DNA from: Rhodospirillales bacterium
GTDB lineage: Bacteria > Pseudomonadota > Alphaproteobacteria > Acetobacterales > Acetobacteraceae
Direction: 5' to 3'
Length of the DNA stretch: 7,415 nt
Assembly: GCA_028870815.1 (NCBI GenBank)
Contig: JAGWOU010000077.1
Location: forward strand, 1 to 7,415
Shown here: positions 5,641-7,415 of the stretch, piece by piece
Numbering within the stretch: position 1 is the stretch's first letter
Layout of the letters: each line of letters opens with the position of its first letter
Position numbers and translations under genes: made by a program
The notes under the pieces: model-generated
Database searches by the model: none
Seen by the model: the letters and a program-made list of their open reading frames with translations, nothing else
What the model was told of the DNA's origin: nothing

Positions 5641-6759
5641 ATGAATGCCGCCAACCCTTCCAACCGCCACGATGTGAGGCTGGAACAAGTCACCAAGCAG
5701 TTCGGTAGCTGGACCGCTGTTGATAATATCTCGCTCAGCATAAAGGGCGGGGAGTTTTTCTCGCTGCTTGGCCCCTCAGGCTGCGGCAAATCCACCACGC
5801 TCTCGATGATCGGCGGGTTCGAATCGCCCACGGCGGGGGCGATCTATCTGGATGGTGACGATGTGAGCCGCCAGCAACCCTATAAGCGCGACGTGAACAC
5901 GGTGTTTCAGTCCTACGCGCTGTTTCCGCATCTCGATATCTTCGAGAATGTCGCCTTCGGGCTGCGGCGCAAGGGGCTGGGGAAGGCTGAGATCGACGTC
6001 AGGGTGAAGGAAATGCTGGAGCTGGTGGACCTGACTGGCTTCGCCAAACGCAAGCCCGGCCAGCTTTCCGGCGGCCAGGCGCAGCGCGTGGCCCTGGCCA
6101 GGGCGCTGGTGAACAAGCCCAAGCTTTTGCTGCTGGACGAGCCGCTGGGTGCGCTGGATTTGAAGCTGCGCAAGCAGATGCAGATTGAGCTGAAGCGGAT
6201 TCAGAACGAAATCGGCATCACCTTCCTGTTCGTCACGCATGACCAGGAAGAGGCGATGGCGATGAGCGACCGGCTGGCGGTGATGTCCAAGGGCAAGATC
6301 GAGCAGGTGGGCACCCCGGCGGAGGTTTATGACCACCCCGCGACGGAGTTCGTGGCCTCGTTCCTGGGCGCCTCGAATCTCATTCCGGGAACGGTGACCG
6401 AATGCAGCGCCGAGGCGGCGATGGTGCGGCTGGAGGACGGTGTGGCCGTGCGGGTGCCGGCCCAGGCGCTGCGGAACATCTCCGGTTCCGAAGTGAAGCT
6501 AGGCGTGCGGCCTGAGAAATTCCTGGTGCTGGCCCCTGGCGAAGCCGAAGAGCCGGGCTGGAACACCATCGAGGCCGTGGCCGGGGTTTCGGTCTATCTC
6601 GGCGTGAGCCGCCAATACATTATGGAAAGCAAGACAGGCCGCGAGCTGAGCGTATACGCTCAGAATTCGGGCCGCGCGGGAGAACTTGCCCCGGGCGAGA
6701 CTGTGCGCCTAGCCTGGAACCCGGACCATACCTTTGCCGTCGCAGCCAATCAATCTTAA
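5641..6759 (+). CDS. ABC importer ATP-binding protein, PotA-like (polyamine/organic solute type)
   Basis: Cytoplasmic ATPase that powers a periplasmic-binding-protein-dependent importer. It has 372 residues, the usual size for this subfamily. The ABC domain is complete: Walker A GPSGCGKST (44-52), Q-loop FQSYALFPH (Q90), signature LSGGQ (142-146), Walker B LLLLDEP (162-168), D-loop GALD and switch His in VTHDQEEA (H200). The KRDVNTVFQSYALFPH stretch and the TOBE-type C-terminal domain (about 285-368, with LGVRPEKFLVL and RLAWNPDHTFAV) are typical of the PotA/spermidine-putrescine and related families. The ATG is preceded by GGAG at 5630-5633 with 7 bases spacing. The binding-protein gene follows after 16 bases, so they are cotranscribed; permease genes are expected downstream, out of view. 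Substrate is not settled by sequence: polyamine, a related amine or another small organic solute all fit. Confidence 0.93.
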   Translation: MNAANPSNRHDVRLEQVTKQFGSWTAVDNISLSIKGGEFFSLLGPSGCGKSTTLSMIGGFESPTAGAIYLDGDDVSRQQPYKRDVNTVFQSYALFPHLDIFENVAFGLRRKGLGKAEIDVRVKEMLELVDLTGFAKRKPGQLSGGQAQRVALARALVNKPKLLLLDEPLGALDLKLRKQMQIELKRIQNEIGITFLFVTHDQEEAMAMSDRLAVMSKGKIEQVGTPAEVYDHPATEFVASFLGASNLIPGTVTECSAEAAMVRLEDGVAVRVPAQALRNISGSEVKLGVRPEKFLVLAPGEAEEPGWNTIEAVAGVSVYLGVSRQYIMESKTGRELSVYAQNSGRAGELAPGETVRLAWNPDHTFAVAANQS

Positions 6760-6763
6760 CCAC

Positions 6764-6770
6764 AAGGAGA
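6764..6770 (+). promoter_or_regulatory. Ribosome-binding site of the solute-binding protein gene
   Basis: AAGGAGA lies 5 bases before the ATG at 6776. This near-perfect Shine-Dalgarno, much stronger than that of the ATPase gene, fits the higher amounts of binding protein usually needed, and fixes the start codon. Confidence 0.7.
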
Positions 6771-6775
6771 TTAGC

Positions 6776-7415
6776 ATGAGCCAAGATGACCAGAACGCCG
6801 GGGATCGCCTCCAGGCATTCTACCGCGGCCTCACCCAGCCGCGTTTGACACGGCAGAATTTCCTGCGTGGCTCGGGCGCCGCACTGATGGCGGCCCTCGC
6901 GCCGCAGATCGCCCAGGCGGAAACAGTGACCGACTGGGCGGCATGGTGGGCCAAGCAAAAGCCGACCAAGGAGTTCGTGTTCGCGAACTGGCCGCTTTAT
7001 ATCGACGTGGATTCCGACGGGAAGACCCACCCCACTCTGGATGCCTTCACCAAGCAGACCGGCATCAAGGTGAAGTATCAGGAAGTGATCCAGGACGATC
7101 CTTCCTTCTATGCGAAGGTCGCGCCGGTGCTGAAATCCGGCCAGCCGACCGGCTATGACATGATGGTGATCACCGATGGCTGGTACCTCACCGAATTGCT
7201 GCTGCAAAAGTTCCTGGTGCCGCTCTGGCGCGAGAAAGTGCCGAATTTCGACAAATATGCAGGCCCCAGCGTGAAGAATCCGCCCTATGACCCGGGCAAC
7301 AAGCACAGCATGGTGTGGCAGTCCGGCCTTACCGGCATCGGCTATAATCCCAAGCTGACCAAGCGCGAGATCACCAGCATCGACGATCTGTGGGACCCGG
7401 CCTTCGCCGGCCATA
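6776..7415 (+). CDS. Periplasmic solute-binding protein, PotD/PotF-like (3' end outside window)
   Basis: Extracytoplasmic binding protein that delivers solute to the importer encoded with the preceding ATPase. 213 residues are visible of an expected 380-420. The N-terminus is a long export signal: a polar region of about 25 residues, then TRQNFLRG (25-32), a hydrophobic run (SGAALMAALAPQ) and a probable signal peptidase site IAQA|ET after residue 48. This is laid out like a twin-arginine signal, but the second Arg is Gln. The mature part begins with FVFANWPLYIDVD (family strand FxNWxxYI). DAFTKQTGIKVKYQE, GYDMMVITDGWYL and WQSGLTGIGYN follow, all typical of spermidine/putrescine-type cluster D binding proteins. 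The YIDVDSDGKTHPTLDAF form resembles the branch common in actinobacteria more than E. coli PotD (recall-based inference). Ligand residues cannot be judged from half a protein. Substrate is uncertain. Confidence 0.9.
   Translation, partial: MSQDDQNAGDRLQAFYRGLTQPRLTRQNFLRGSGAALMAALAPQIAQAETVTDWAAWWAKQKPTKEFVFANWPLYIDVDSDGKTHPTLDAFTKQTGIKVKYQEVIQDDPSFYAKVAPVLKSGQPTGYDMMVITDGWYLTELLLQKFLVPLWREKVPNFDKYAGPSVKNPPYDPGNKHSMVWQSGLTGIGYNPKLTKREITSIDDLWDPAFAGH

Noticed and set aside
6620..7414. 264-codon minus-strand open frame opposite the ABC operon
   Set aside because: It is antisense to two well-supported genes, with no recognisable domain and no ribosome-binding site case.

Overview
This is a GC-rich window, clearly bacterial and most likely from an alphaproteobacterium. 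Acetobacteraceae is plausible from protein style and base composition, but that is inference; there is no rRNA or other marker gene. It carries seven protein genes, two of them cut by the window edges, and no tRNA, rRNA, CRISPR array or insertion sequence that I can see.

Left block, minus strand, read right to left: a GT2 polyprenyl-phosphate glycosyltransferase (2449-1517), a small proline-rich lipoprotein (1451-972) and a Uup-type ABC-F ATPase (924 to beyond base 1). The gaps are 65 and 47 bases, so they could be one transcript, although their functions (envelope glycosylation, envelope lipoprotein, ribosome-associated ATPase) are not obviously one pathway. A perfect 9-bp inverted repeat brackets the ABC-F start codon.

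Middle block: a plus-strand gene for a small membrane-anchored protein of unknown function (2661-3104) diverges from the glycosyltransferase. It converges on a large minus-strand MHYT-GGDEF-EAL gene (5167-3101), and the two stop codons overlap within one TTAA. In the signalling protein the EAL (c-di-GMP phosphodiesterase) residues look intact. The GGDEF half has lost its metal-binding Asp residues, its first signature Gly and the I-site Arg, so the protein is predicted to degrade c-di-GMP under the control of a seven-helix MHYT membrane sensor. The best start is a GTG at 5167 behind a strong Shine-Dalgarno sequence, not the farther upstream ATG.

Right block, plus strand: after a 473-base divergent intergenic region comes an ABC import operon. 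It has a PotA-like ATPase (5641-6759) and, 16 bases later, a PotD/PotF-like periplasmic binding protein (6776 to beyond the window). Permease genes would be expected just outside. The binding protein has an export signal laid out like a Tat signal but with Arg-Gln in place of Arg-Arg.

I see no clearly new multi-gene system. The best leads are the degenerate-GGDEF/intact-EAL MHYT protein, the unknown membrane protein converging on it, the Arg-Gln Tat-like signal, and the hairpin at the ABC-F start codon.
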